In this document: piece by piece, positions 12,401-22,627 of the stretch | Layout of the letters: each line of letters starts with the position of its first letter | How positions within the stretch are numbered: position 1 is the first letter of the stretch | From: Neofusicoccum parvum | Lineage: Eukaryota; Ascomycota; Dothideomycetes; Botryosphaeriales; Botryosphaeriaceae | Direction: 5' to 3' | Length of the DNA stretch: 64,000 nucleotides | NCBI GenBank assembly: GCA_020912385.1 | Contig: CP087210.1 | Location: forward strand, 2,666,001 to 2,730,000 | Translations under genes and position numbers: made by a program | Notes under the pieces: generated by a model | Told to the model about the DNA's origin: nothing | What the model saw: the letters and a program-made list of their open reading frames with translations, nothing else | The model's database searches: none

Positions 12401-15400
12401 GATGGATGGATGGATGGTTACAGGCGGGGAGACATCGTGGCGGCCAACGGAACACCCGTTCACTGACACTTGGCTGACCACATCCCGGACCGGTTAGGCC
12501 TGATCACCTTACCCTCGCACAACATCGCACATTACCCCATCTGCCGCCTAGCGATCTGTCAAAAAATCCAAAAAGAAAAGGAGCCGGCAGCACAGCACCG
12601 CACGACAGGGGACGCCATCCCTCTTTCCCACCCTTCCCCTTCCTCTACCCGTTCCTCTCGCGCGAGAGGCGTTCATGCACGCAGCCACCAGTCTCGAGCT
12701 CTTATCAATCGCCGTCGAGCTCACCAACAACTGTCGCGTGCCGTCGCGTGCCGTCGCGAGCCTCCTTACACATCAGCCGCCCGCTGCCGCCAGCGGTTGT
12801 ACTCAAAGCCGTCGAGACAGCCGCCCGCCACTGCCTGTCACCACCGCGCCCTGCAGACTCTGTGCGAGTATCACAGTGGAGTTGCATGGCGAAAGTGCAA
12901 CTGTCATACCCCGGGCGCCCTCTCACGGAATGCGCGGTTCGGTCAGCCCTGGCCGCGGCCGGCGGTGCGACGTGCACGCGCGCTCGCGTTCGTGTCGGCT
13001 GTCTGTCAAATTCCCCGCGCGTTACACGTGTGGACGCCGGCGCAAGCTGGGCATGGGCGGGTTCGGGCGGCGCATACGACATGACGCGGTGCCTGTTGCG
13101 CGGCTGCGATGGGCGAGGCGCGAGGCCGTTGATGGGACCGCGCGAGGATGGACGTCCGTGGGATGCCTGGCCAGCCCTGCGTCGGCCCTGGACCTGCCGT
13201 GCGGCCGTGTCTGGCCGGGCGATCGGCGAGGTGTCGAGGCGTGCTGGGTCGGGTGAGTGGGCTTCTTCCCCGACGCCGTCTATTTCTGTGTCGGAACGGT
13301 GCTGGACTGCGCGGTATTTGACTTCTTGAGAAAGGCCCATACAGTCGCATCCATTCTTTCCCGAAGGCGGAGTGCACAGAAATAACCTCACTACCGCGCA
13401 GCAGGACAATCACTCAAAGAATCGCGCCCTTGCAGCCTTCTCCGAGTCCATCGCCTGCCCCTCTAATGACATCAGCCGTCAGGTGCACCTCTCAAGCAAC
13501 AACACAACACCATAGTCAGCTATCACGAAGCTGCTGCAGTTCCAAGGGCCCCTAACCTCATCCCTGCCGATTTACTCCGCACTAATCCCTCTTCCCTGCC
13601 AACTTCTCACCCCACGGCGCTCTCGCTGACGCGCTGTGCCTCCCTCCCCCCATCCCTCGAGCCCCCGCCTGGCGCTTGTCGCACCGCCGGCACCACCACA
13701 ACCATGCCGTGCAACAGAGGCGCCTGTCAAAATCGTGATCGACCAGATGAGAAAAAAAACATGACACCGACACACCCGCGCTCCCGTGTCTCAGGGCCCC
13801 GTGCCGCCCGCAACGCGCACCGCGCCGGCCTGCCCGTCGTCGTCTTGCTTACCTGCCTCGCATCTGCAGCACGCTCGGCGACGGTCGTCCTGCGTTTTGG
13901 CTGGCCGGGATCGGGGTCGGGCACAGCTGGCGCGCGTTGGTGCGCGCGGCGACGAGCGGCGGCACCTGCACTTTTGCTTCGTTGCTGTTCGGAGCGTGGT
14001 CGATCGTCCTTGGTGGACGGGTGGATGGGCTGCCAGATGCGCAAATGGCCTGGGCGAGATTGCCAGATCCGAGGTTCGATTGGCTGGGCCCGGACGTGGT
14101 ACGGGGCGTGACTGTCGACGGCTGCTTGCAGATCGACAGTGGCAGGCCGGCGTTTGACTGGTTGGTACCTCGTACCGCACGCTCGCTTTGGAAAGGCGGA
14201 CTGACGGTTGGGGAAGAGTTGATTTGCAGGCTGATCGAATCGCGGAGGTAGAGCTTGCGAGGCGTGCTTCTGGAAGGTTGGTGGGAAGAGGTTACAGTGG
14301 CTCTTTCAGATTGCGTGTTGGCAGCTCAGCTGGTGCAGCTGATCCAGCCAAGCTGGTAGATTTACTAGTCTCCAGTATGGCTCTCCAGGTCTGAAACTGT
14401 ATCTTCACGAAAGAAGGATTAATCGTGCAGAATTAAAGGCAAGAGAGGACTACGGACAACAGCAACCCTCGTTTCTCAGGAACCAGAGCCAATTTGGTTA
14501 CCTCTCTTGCGGCCTGGAAAATCTGCCCATCACACTGAAGTAGCGCCGGCCTTGTCCAGTCCCTTGGGACGCCACTGATCCACCAAACCATAACCGTAGC
14601 GTATGTTGACTTCCTGTCAATACTCATCCGCTGTTCTTCTCTTGATACAGACCTTTTCTTAGCTCTCGATATAGATGAGTTGTTTCCTCTGTCCCATGAC
14701 GATGGGACGACCGCTGATCATCATTCGATCAGCGTCCACGCAAGCCAGTCACTTCTTCATTCTCCAAGTATCCGAAGGTGTCCTACAGATTACTGAGCGG
14801 GTCTTCACTGCTCGCTTTTGTGTCCACGTGCCCCATTCTTCCTTTTCCTTTGTCGGCGGCACGGAGAAAACGAGGCGAGGAGAGCAAACAATCTCCTTCA
14901 ACCACTGCTGTTGCTGCATCATTCATCTACCGGTGTGGCTTGTCTGGGGAGGGCGCCTGTCTCGTATCATGTTTCGTTGGGCCGCTGGCCGTCGTTTGGA
15001 TGCGGGACGACGTGGCATCGCTGGTGTCGTTCTCTTCCCGTTGATTGCGCTATGGGGAAGCGTCTCCGCGCGCGTTTTTTCTTTTGCCGCCGTGAGGGGA
15101 TCGGTCAGCTGAGTGATGTGGGTAGGAGTTGTTTGGGTGTGCGGGAGCTCCGGGAATCTGTGCGGGTGAGCAATCAGCGATGATACGTGGGGGTGGTTGA
15201 AGTGAGGAATTGGGTAGAAAAATTGGTAGAGCTCGTGGGTTGCCGGCAAGCGGAAACTTGAATGTTGAGGCTTGGATTGACTTGGTCCTGGTGACTAGCC
15301 TGCTCGTGTGTGATTATCTCGTTGCGAGTTCGCTAAGCGCCGTGCTGTCGCAGTGTTGTCGAGCCTGGGATGCTTGAGTGTAGGCGTGGAGCTCTCGTTC

Positions 15401-15984
15401 CGCGTCGTCGAATCTAGTGCCAGTGAACCATTTTGGCAAAGTCGAATGCCAGGGACTTACAATTTCCATGGCAAAAGAGATTCTCGCAGAGCTCCTACCT
15501 TTCTATCTATAAGTGAATTTAATCTATTCCTTTCAAATCACTACATGGCCACCCGAATTCCATAACCAACTCAAACATTGCGCCTCCCGTTGCGAGTACC
15601 CAACCAACAACACCATGCAAGCCCATCCGATGATACCCTGCTCAAAAATCGACCTCAGTGTCCCTGCCTCCAGATGACTCAGTCTCCTTCTCTTCTCTTC
15701 AACAGCCGCCGACCTCATGCTCTCAGTCCTCGCTCTTTCCTTAAACCCCGCCAGCCTACCCGACCGTTTCCCATCCGAGCCATATATCACCAACGATAGA
15801 ACTGAGCGTTTGCACAAAAGCGCTTGATTTTCTGCCTTACTCTTTTTCTTCCAGACCCCGACTTCTACCCACGGCGTCACCACCGCGACTTCCAACGCCG
15901 CCGGCAGCACAATATCCGTTCGCCGCATATTAATATACCCTTCGACCCGTCGCGCCTTGCCGTACGCAATAAAGTCGCATTCAG
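9468..15984. other. About 6.5 kb without a supportable gene
   Basis: Upstream of the APSES regulator. Many open frames exist because the DNA is GC-rich. They overlap on opposite strands, lack domains and show no splice-linked continuation. Visible simple sequence includes T-rich runs at 11865-11895, a GATG tetranucleotide run at 12401-12417 and about three copies of a 10-mer (GTCGCGTGCC) near 12733-12760. It may carry a long 5' leader, distal promoter elements or a non-coding RNA; none can be shown from sequence alone. Confidence 0.5.
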
Positions 15985-16140
15985 ATGGCCACGGGCGCTG
16001 CTGATCACGGCCTAAGCGGCATTCTCGATCATGAGGGTGGGTTGACGATGGAGCCTCGGACGCTGGCGATGGAGTCTGACCCCAGGTCTTTGGGCAGGAT
16101 AACGGTGTGGAGAGATCTCGTAAAGAGTGAACTGACTTAA
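15985..16140 (+). other. Possible 51-codon ORF, unconfirmed
   Basis: An ATG-initiated frame of 51 codons beginning MATGAADHGLSG and ending at TAA 16138-16140. Its composition looks more protein-like than the surrounding frames, but it has no domain and overlaps a longer minus-strand frame. Given as a low-confidence possibility only. The following 360 bp up to about 16,500 hold nothing I can support. Confidence 0.15.
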
Positions 16141-16504
16141 GCGCCAATTAGTTGTTTCCGGTGAAGTTACGACGTACTGTGGTGATGAGGAAGTCCCACC
16201 CAGCATTCCAACATTGAACAAAAATGCATTCACATCACTTCAACCGCCGCACCCTCCACATACCATCCAACTCACCTTCTCCTACATCCCACTTCTATAA
16301 ACTCTTCCCTCGAGAATCCTTTGTCTTCCAGTGACATATCCATAAGCTCCGCGACTCCATACGCCCCGAACGACCTCTCCATCCACGGTATTTGGCAGGA
16401 AATAGCACCACCAGCATATGCGTGGTTGATTCTGAAATCACCAGCCCGGTAGAATAAGGTGAACTAGAAATCCATCAGCCTTCTCCAATAAGCGACCGAT
16501 CATA

Positions 16505-17419
16505 ATGGCATCGATCCAGGTAGCAACAGCCAAGTCGAGCAAGGGCAGTGCATGCCATATTGACAAAGTAGCGACACTGCGGGCTGCACGAGAACAACAC
16601 CTTGGAGTGCTCCGACAACAAATTCAAAACCAGCTATTCAATGTGGGACAGGAAAAGGCGGATTCATCGGCGAGTGCAGCGTCTCTCGCCGGATCCTTCG
16701 GAGTCTCGGACGGGGTGGCGCGGAGTTTCCGGAACCAAAAACGTCGGAGGAGATCACCAACCTACTCCGTCCGGACAAGAATGCTTTCAACCCCGCAAGC
16801 GCTCACGTAAAGTCGGTGTCCTGATGTTCCGAAGACCGGGCAAAGGATCGCCCCAGGTTCCATTGTCATTGTCGGGCACGCGAGCCTGGCAGCTCTTTCT
16901 TGACGGAAACAAAGATTCCTTTGAGAGAAAAGAGTCCACGGATTGTAGTAAATCCAGAATTTCACTATATTGCATGACGGCGACCTTGTCGAGTGGGTAA
17001 CGATGGTCGAAGAAGACTTTTACTACATTCCTGCATCTATTGCAGTGTATGCCGGACCGTTCCGTTATTCGTACGCCGCCAATGCCGCTCTGAATAATCA
17101 ATCTTAAGTCCGCGATATCCTGAAACGTGCGTCGCCGTCCTCTATTGCCCTGCCGTCCGTTACTCGCCCGTCGTACTGTGATGATCAATCCTCTATTGTT
17201 AATCAACCATCCGTCGTCGGGTGCTCTGACTTTTCTGGTACGCCATCCGCCGCTGATTCATCCTCGATTGTTGTCACATCTCCCGTGGTTGGCTCTTTCT
17301 CCACGGTTGGTCCATATGCGAGCAATGATCCGTCATCCGTACAAAATCCATTGTCCGATATTAGTCCGCTCTCCGCTATTAGTCCACCAAATGTTGCCGC
17401 TTCATCATCAATGACCTAG
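16505..17419 (+). pseudogene. Decayed protein-coding gene with several frameshifts
   Basis: Protein-like segments follow one another along the plus strand but sit in different frames, and the gaps are too short for introns. In order: EITNLLRPDKNAFNPASAHV (about 16,750-16,810), RIAPGSIVIVGHASLAAL (about 16,840-16,900), KSPRIVVNPEFHYIA (about 16,930-16,975), HDGDLVEWVTMVEEDFYYIP (about 16,974-17,035) followed by YAGPFRYSYAANAALNNQ, and finally a Ser/Thr/Pro-rich tail that ends ASSSMT at TAG 17417-17419. The last codons overlap the antisense SPP2 stop. I do not recognise the family; the Ser-rich tail would suit a secreted or surface protein. Sequencing errors are an alternative explanation for the frame changes. 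Confidence 0.4.
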
Positions 17420-18762
17420 TCGTCCCGACGCCGGCGCCGTTCACGATCCGAGTCGCGGTGCCTGTCCCTACTCCTATCGCGGCGTGACGAAGATTTGGAG
17501 TAGTCGTCGTAGTCACGGCGCTTGCGGTCCCTATCGCGATCCCTATCCCTATCCCTCCTATCATAATCCTTGCTGTCGTACTTGCGCCTCCTATACCGGT
17601 CTTCGTCCGAAGCACTCCGGTCGCGGTCGCGGCGTGAAGACCTGTGTTTGCTGTCGTGGTCTCGGCCTGAATCCTTCTCTCCCCTGCGCCTGTCTCTATC
17701 CCGACGGTCGGATTCGTAATTGTCCTCAAGTCGTTTCGAAACCTTCTCCGACCGCCTCTCCGGATCGCGTGCTGGTAAATCCTTCTTCCTCGCGCGCTCA
17801 CGCTCACGGTCCAGCTCAGCCGCCTCTTGATCCGCCATTCTCTGCTTCAGCTCCTCCTCCGTCAGCTGTTCCCCAGTCTTCTTATTCTTCAGCATGACCG
17901 GGTTGTATGACTGCTCCTGCTTCCGCTTGCCCTTCCCACCACCCTTACCCCACGCCCCCAGCTCCTCGGCAATGGCGGCGTCAGGTTTCGCGCCTATGCC
18001 TAGCAGAGCGGGCCTCCTTTCAACCACCCGCGGCTGAACTGCCTTCTGCCCTTTCCGCCTGCCAATAGCCTCGCCCTCCTTCCACCCCATCCCACGCAGC
18101 ATGGCGGCGCCAAACTGCTCCACCGGCACCGCCTCGTAGTCCTCGAGCGTGGCGACGTCGGGCGCGAGCTGGTAGTCTCGGGCAAACGCCTCCTCCTCGT
18201 TCTCCGCCACCGGCACCACCAGACTAGACTGCACGTCTCCGCCCAGCAGCGCCTCGAGCGCCAGCTGGTCCTCCGTCTTCGGCGGCGCGGCAGCGGGCGC
18301 GGCCGTCTCCGCCTCCGCGGTCGCCTCCGCGGTCGCCTCCGCGGTCGCCTCCGCGACCTCGGCGTCCCCGTCCGCATCCTCGGCCCTCTTCACAATCTGG
18401 AGCCCAAAGACCGGCTTCTCCTCCTCGAATGCGTCGGCATCGCCGTTTTTGTGGCCGTTCGCCCCCGGCCGCGTCGGCAGCTGGCTCTTCTGGCGCTTGC
18501 GGGCCTGGCTCTCGGCGCGCCAGTCGCGGTTGCCCTGCTTCGGGATGACCAGAGGGCCGCGGTCGGCTTTGGGGGCGCTGGCGTCGATCGCGCCGCCGGC
18601 GGACGCGTCGAAGTGCGATACCTCCTGCGGCTGGGGCGCGGTGGCGTCTTCGTCGTCGGAGTCGTGGAGGGTCGAGTGAGGCCGCTTCTTGGTGTTTTGC
18701 GGCGCGGCTTTTTTGGAGCCCAGGGAAAGGGAAAATTTGGTGGGCGGGGCGGGCGCTGCCAT
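17416..18762 (-). CDS. SPP2: Pre-mRNA-splicing factor Spp2-like (G-patch)
   Basis: Spliceosome activation factor. In yeast the Spp2 G-patch binds the DEAH helicase Prp2 before the first catalytic step. Single exon, 448 aa from the ATG at 18762, chosen because it has a strong GCCGCCATGG context and begins MAAPAPPTKFSLSLG, the usual start of this family. The G-patch-like core is GMGWKEGEAIGRRKG, followed by RPALLGIGAKP. The SYNPVMLKNKKTGEQLTEEE segment is also typical. The N-terminal half contains an Ala/Glu/Thr repeat encoded by a 12-nt tandem repeat (18311-18358). The C-terminal 120 residues are an Arg/Asp/Ser-rich tail like those of other splicing factors. An upstream in-frame ATG at 18849 would add 29 residues and is less likely. 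Confidence 0.9.
   Translation of the reverse strand: MAAPAPPTKFSLSLGSKKAAPQNTKKRPHSTLHDSDDEDATAPQPQEVSHFDASAGGAIDASAPKADRGPLVIPKQGNRDWRAESQARKRQKSQLPTRPGANGHKNGDADAFEEEKPVFGLQIVKRAEDADGDAEVAEATAEATAEATAEAETAAPAAAPPKTEDQLALEALLGGDVQSSLVVPVAENEEEAFARDYQLAPDVATLEDYEAVPVEQFGAAMLRGMGWKEGEAIGRRKGQKAVQPRVVERRPALLGIGAKPDAAIAEELGAWGKGGGKGKRKQEQSYNPVMLKNKKTGEQLTEEELKQRMADQEAAELDRERERARKKDLPARDPERRSEKVSKRLEDNYESDRRDRDRRRGEKDSGRDHDSKHRSSRRDRDRSASDEDRYRRRKYDSKDYDRRDRDRDRDRDRKRRDYDDYSKSSSRRDRSRDRHRDSDRERRRRRDD
18311..18358 (-). repeat. 12-nt tandem repeat inside SPP2, four copies
   Basis: Four head-to-tail copies of a 12-mer (plus strand GCCTCCGCGGTC, the last with two changes), encoding Ala-Thr-Ala-Glu units. 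In frame, so copy-number changes would only lengthen or shorten a low-complexity linker. Confidence 0.85.
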
Positions 18763-19903
18763 GGCGGCGAGTGGGTGTATATGGGAGGCGCACAGGGCGG
18801 GGGGAATGGTAGTGAGAGTGAGGGTGTAGCCTGTTAGACTTTGGGTCAAGAAATCGCAGCCTCACAGCCTAAAGAAGCGATGACTAAGGTTATCTGTGGC
18901 TGGTGCTTCTGGCACGTGATTCCAGCCGGCGCCAGGCGCGGACGGGCTTTACCGAACAAGCCTAGTGGCCGAAAGTTTCTCCGAGCCTTCTATAAGATTT
19001 CGCTGAACTTCGCTCTCCAAACTTTTTTCTGCAGCAACCACCTGCACGCGATGCGCACCCATGATGTGCTGCTGGCGCGCAACGCCTCCTCTTGTTTGTT
19101 TCTCTGGTAAGGATCTCCTGCTCACTGCATGCACCTGCGCGACGGCGCGCTCCCCTTGAATGATGACAACCTTAGAACATGTCTTCTTTTCCCAACTGAG
19201 TCGACCTTGAAGAAATCTGTCTGTCCGGGACCCCTTCGCAAGGGTCCTGCTACTTGCCAGTAAACGTTGTCTGACATACATTCACTGCCGTCGAGCATGC
19301 TTGAGACGCTTGAGAACACTGCTAACGACACTGAAGAATGTAGTTTCTTTTCCCTCGCTCTTCTCTGCAACAGCCTACAGCCTCGAACGCGATAGTACCG
19401 GTATCCCCTTCACTCGGTTTGCACAACGGTCGTTTGGAGGTGGGAACCGGTAGCGCTTCTGCCTACCTCAAATGCTGTGGTTTGGCTGTGAGGCTGTTCG
19501 TGCTGGCCCTGGAGATTGAACGTTTACGTATGCTGCACTAACCGCGCAAAGCTTAGAAATTTTCTACAAGGTCAGTCAGTATTTTTTACTTCATGCACCT
19601 CACTTTCATGATGAAACCTATACCACATTCGCAGTTTTCACTCTAGCCGTCGCATAAGAACCCATCTTAGACGGTCGATGAGAGCACAATCTTCCTTGGA
19701 TGTCTGATTTAAACCACCACACTGTTCTGTTCACAACACACCTTTACTGGAATCGTGCTAACAGTTCGAAGTCAGGCCTATCCTATGTCCCATGGCTCTG
19801 CCATTATATGTTGCAAGCAGTTCGTACCATGAACAGCCCACTAGATCAAGTATTAATACAATACAAATGTTTACGAAAGCAATCTTCCTGCCTTCCACGC
19901 GTG
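18763..19903. other. Intergenic between SPP2 and the SDR gene
   Basis: About 1.1 kb. It holds the SPP2 promoter and, at its right end, the 3' UTR of the minus-strand SDR gene. Less GC-rich than the flanking genes. No gene or RNA recognised. Confidence 0.5.
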
Positions 19904-21104
19904 CTATGTGCTCTTGTTCTTGTCTGTGCCAAAATTCTTCATAGCGTCGTCGACACCGGCAAGCCCTCGTATTATCCACTGCAGTCCAGAGGGCAGCACA
20001 TTCATCCACTCCATCCATCTTGCGTACAATGGAAAGCTGATTTCGCCGCCCTCGCCCGCGTCCACCATCTTGATGATAGCCTGTGCCACCTGAACCGGCT
20101 CGACAACCGGGGCAAGGAAGCTAGATGGCGTCTCTAGCTCTCCAAACAGCGAGGTTCTCAGCTGGCCGGGCGTCACTAGGATAGTGCGGATGTTCTTGGC
20201 CCCGGGTTTCTGGGATTGCTTGAGCTCTGCCTGCAGTGACGTGTGCATAGCAACAAGGCCAGCCTTCGCGGCTGTGTAATCAGACAGACAGGCGGCGCCA
20301 ACCTTCCCGAGCACGCTAGAGACGGTAACAACGGTTCCGCCGTTCTCAGAGTCGAGCATGCCTGGGAGGAAAGTCTGCAGCGTGTTGAAGTGCGCAAGTA
20401 GGTTGACGCGGAAGTTGCGCTCAACCTCAGCGGTCGATAGCGAGAGGAGGGGCTTGCCGTTCACAACGCCAGCGTTGTTGATCAGGATGGTCGGGGTGCC
20501 GAGCTGTTCGCAGTAGAAGAAAAGATCCAACATCAGCAAATCGTTCGACAAGAGTTGCGCAGATAGAGAAGTCAATTGCAAGTTGCGCCAGCCTACGTAC
20601 ATCTTCCTCGATCCTTCTCCGCGCGCGCTCCACGTCGGCGCGATCGCCCACGTCGCAGCGATAGAAGGCGACGCCCTTGCTCTCCTGCGCCTCCTCGTCC
20701 ATGTCCTGCACGTCGAGCACCGCGACGCTGGCGCCGCGCATGCCGTACACCTCCGCGATCAGCAGGCCCAGCCCGCCGGCGCCGCCCGTCACCACGACCA
20801 CCTCGTCGTCCAGGTCCACGCGCCGCGGCGCGCCGAACGCCAGCCGCCGCCCGTAGTGCAGCAGGAGCGTGTACAGCGTCAGCCCGATCGCGTACGCCGT
20901 CGCGACCTGGAAGCGCGGCCACGTCGTCGGCACCGCCAGCCCGAGCAGGCACAGCGGGATCAGGCACGCGATGAACGGGTGCAGGACGGTGCGGTTGGCG
21001 ACTTCGGCGAGGACGTCGATCGTCACGAACGTGTACCAGGGCTTTTCCGGGCGCGGCTGCCCGCCGCCGGGTCGGGATACGAGCGGTGCCGTTGTTGCGG
21101 TCAT
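19904..21104 (-). CDS. Membrane-anchored short-chain dehydrogenase/reductase (SDR16C-like)
   Basis: NAD(P)-dependent oxidoreductase of lipid- or retinol-type substrates, by family resemblance. Two exons (21104-20601 and 20503-19904) joined in phase 0 give 367 aa. One or two N-terminal hydrophobic segments (FIACLIPLCLLGLAV, YAIGLTLYTLLL) precede the Rossmann fold and suggest ER or lipid-droplet anchoring. The cofactor motif is VVVTGGAGGLGLLIAE, and an acidic residue after the second strand (VLDVQD) hints at NAD preference. ILINNAGVVNG is the NNAG element. The catalytic Ser lies in VSSVLGKVG and the YxxxK is YTAAK. The C-terminal part (ISFPLYARWMEW) resembles SDR16C enzymes. The intron has GTACGT/CAG ends. 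The true substrate cannot be told from sequence. Confidence 0.88.
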
Positions 21105-21690
21105 GGTCGTTTGTCTGCTGCTGCTGCTGCTGCTGCGCCGGGTGCGAGCGGGAGGATGGGGGATTGTGGGAGCGGGTTGAGCGGGGCCGCGGACTCGGGC
21201 GTTCGTCGACTGGCCTTTTTATCAGCGCGCTCGCGTGGAGCACTTTTTTTGCCAGATCTACGGTGGAGGCTGCAACGCGATGCGTCTCGAAGGGCGTTGA
21301 AGCGCGTGATGTAACCGCCGGCCGCACCCTAGCCGTCGATCCTTCATGAGCCGTCTTCGAATGAGCGCCCTGATGGAGCGGCGGCGGACACAAATCGTTC
21401 GGGCCGCTCCGTTTGACAATGGCCCGGGTAAATCGCTCTTGATGCGTGCCTGACTACGAGTAATCCTTAATTTTCGGGCAACCGTTCTCGGTGCCTTTTT
21501 GGATGGAAGCTGACGGCGACTTTTGAGGCCTGCGAGCTGCAACCAGGATGGCCCTGACGTAGCGACGCTTGCCCCTCCAACCCACCCCGCCGAACACACA
21601 AAAAAACGCGTCTCCCGAACCAGCATCAATCCACGCCGTCGACCGCCATCACCACCCCCCAGACGCTTCCATCAACTCAGACAACCCACA
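21105..21690. promoter_or_regulatory. Divergent promoter region (SDR / FolB)
   Basis: About 590 bp between two divergent starts, presumably carrying both promoters. It contains a CTG-rich run (21113-21140) near the SDR start and a short AT-rich stretch near 21,460. No specific sites assigned. Confidence 0.5.
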
Positions 21691-22627
21691 ATGGCATCCC
21701 TACCGCCAGGCCACATCCCCCGCGCCACCTCCGCCGCCCAACCCCCTCTCCTCCTCACCCACGAAGCCGCCGCGCGCTGGCCGGCCACGGCCGACACGGT
21801 GTCGCTCTCGTCGCTCCACCTGGTCGCGCGCGCGGGCCGCGACGTCTGGGGCCGCACGTCGCGCGCGCAGCCGCTCGCCATCTCCGCGACCGTGGCCATG
21901 CGCGCGCGCTTCGCGTCCGCCGCCGCCGGCGACGCGCTCGACGCCAGCACCGTGCACTACGGCCACCTGAGCAAGAACATCCTGGCCGCGCTGGCGGACG
22001 CCTCCGCCGCCGACGGCAGCCAGACGTGGCTCGGCGGCGTGGACGTCGCGTCGCGGGTCAGCGAGGCCGTCGTGCGCACCGCGGCCGCCGGCGCGGTCGA
22101 GGGCGTGAGGCTGGACGTCGCGTTCCCGAAGGCGAGCACGCTGGGGGATGGCGCTGGGTGCGAGTGGACCGTGCTGTATGCGGAGGCTGGTGCGGAGGTG
22201 GTTGCCGTGGCGAGGGCGTTGTATGTGCGGCGCGTAAGGGTGCCGACGCTGATTGGGGTGAACAGCAATGAGAGGCTGAAGAAGCAGATGTGCTTAGTGA
22301 GCGTGTGGGTTGATAGGGTGGCGGATGAGGCGGTTGATGGGTATGACGAGGTGGAAGATATTGTGCTCAAGGTAGGTCATGCGGGAGAGACATTGTGGAA
22401 GATTGGGTTGCTAACGGTTATATGTGTAGGCTGTTGAGAACACCGATTTCGAGACCCTTGAGGCGCTTGCGGAGAAGGTTGCCTATGACCTGTTCAATCT
22501 CTTCATTTCTGGCCAGTCGCCAGGGTCGAATCTCAGACTCCGTATTGAGAAACCGACGGCTGTACCGCTTGCAGATGCCCCGGCCATCGAGATCTATAGA
22601 ACTCAGAGCCAAGTTCTGCGTGTCTAG
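21691..22627 (+). CDS. FolB/dihydroneopterin aldolase-domain protein
   Basis: Predicted dihydroneopterin aldolase or epimerase (folate branch: dihydroneopterin to hydroxymethyl-dihydropterin plus glycolaldehyde). Two exons (21691-22371, 22430-22627) in phase 0 give 292 aa. The fold evidence lies in two similar halves. The first has DTVSLSSLHLVARAGRDVWG, with later STVHYGHLSKNI. The second has VPTLIGVNSNERLKKQ, VSVWVDR and ENTDFETLEALAEKVAYDLF, followed by LRLRIEKPTAVPLADAPAIE. Two FolB repeats also form the N-terminus of the fungal trifunctional FOL1; here they stand alone, without HPPK or DHPS domains. Whether it supplements FOL1 or has another pterin role is unclear. The intron is 58 nt (GTAGGT/TAG). 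Very high GC in exon 1. Confidence 0.82.

Noticed and set aside
12470..13413. Overlapping ORFs of 190-235 codons on both strands
   Set aside because: Arg/Pro/Ala-rich, mutually overlapping, no domain or splice-linked partner; typical of GC-rich non-coding DNA.
15533..16147. Minus-strand ORF of 204 codons with one hydrophobic stretch
   Set aside because: No recognisable domain, and plus-strand frames over the same bases look equally coding-like; not enough to call a gene.
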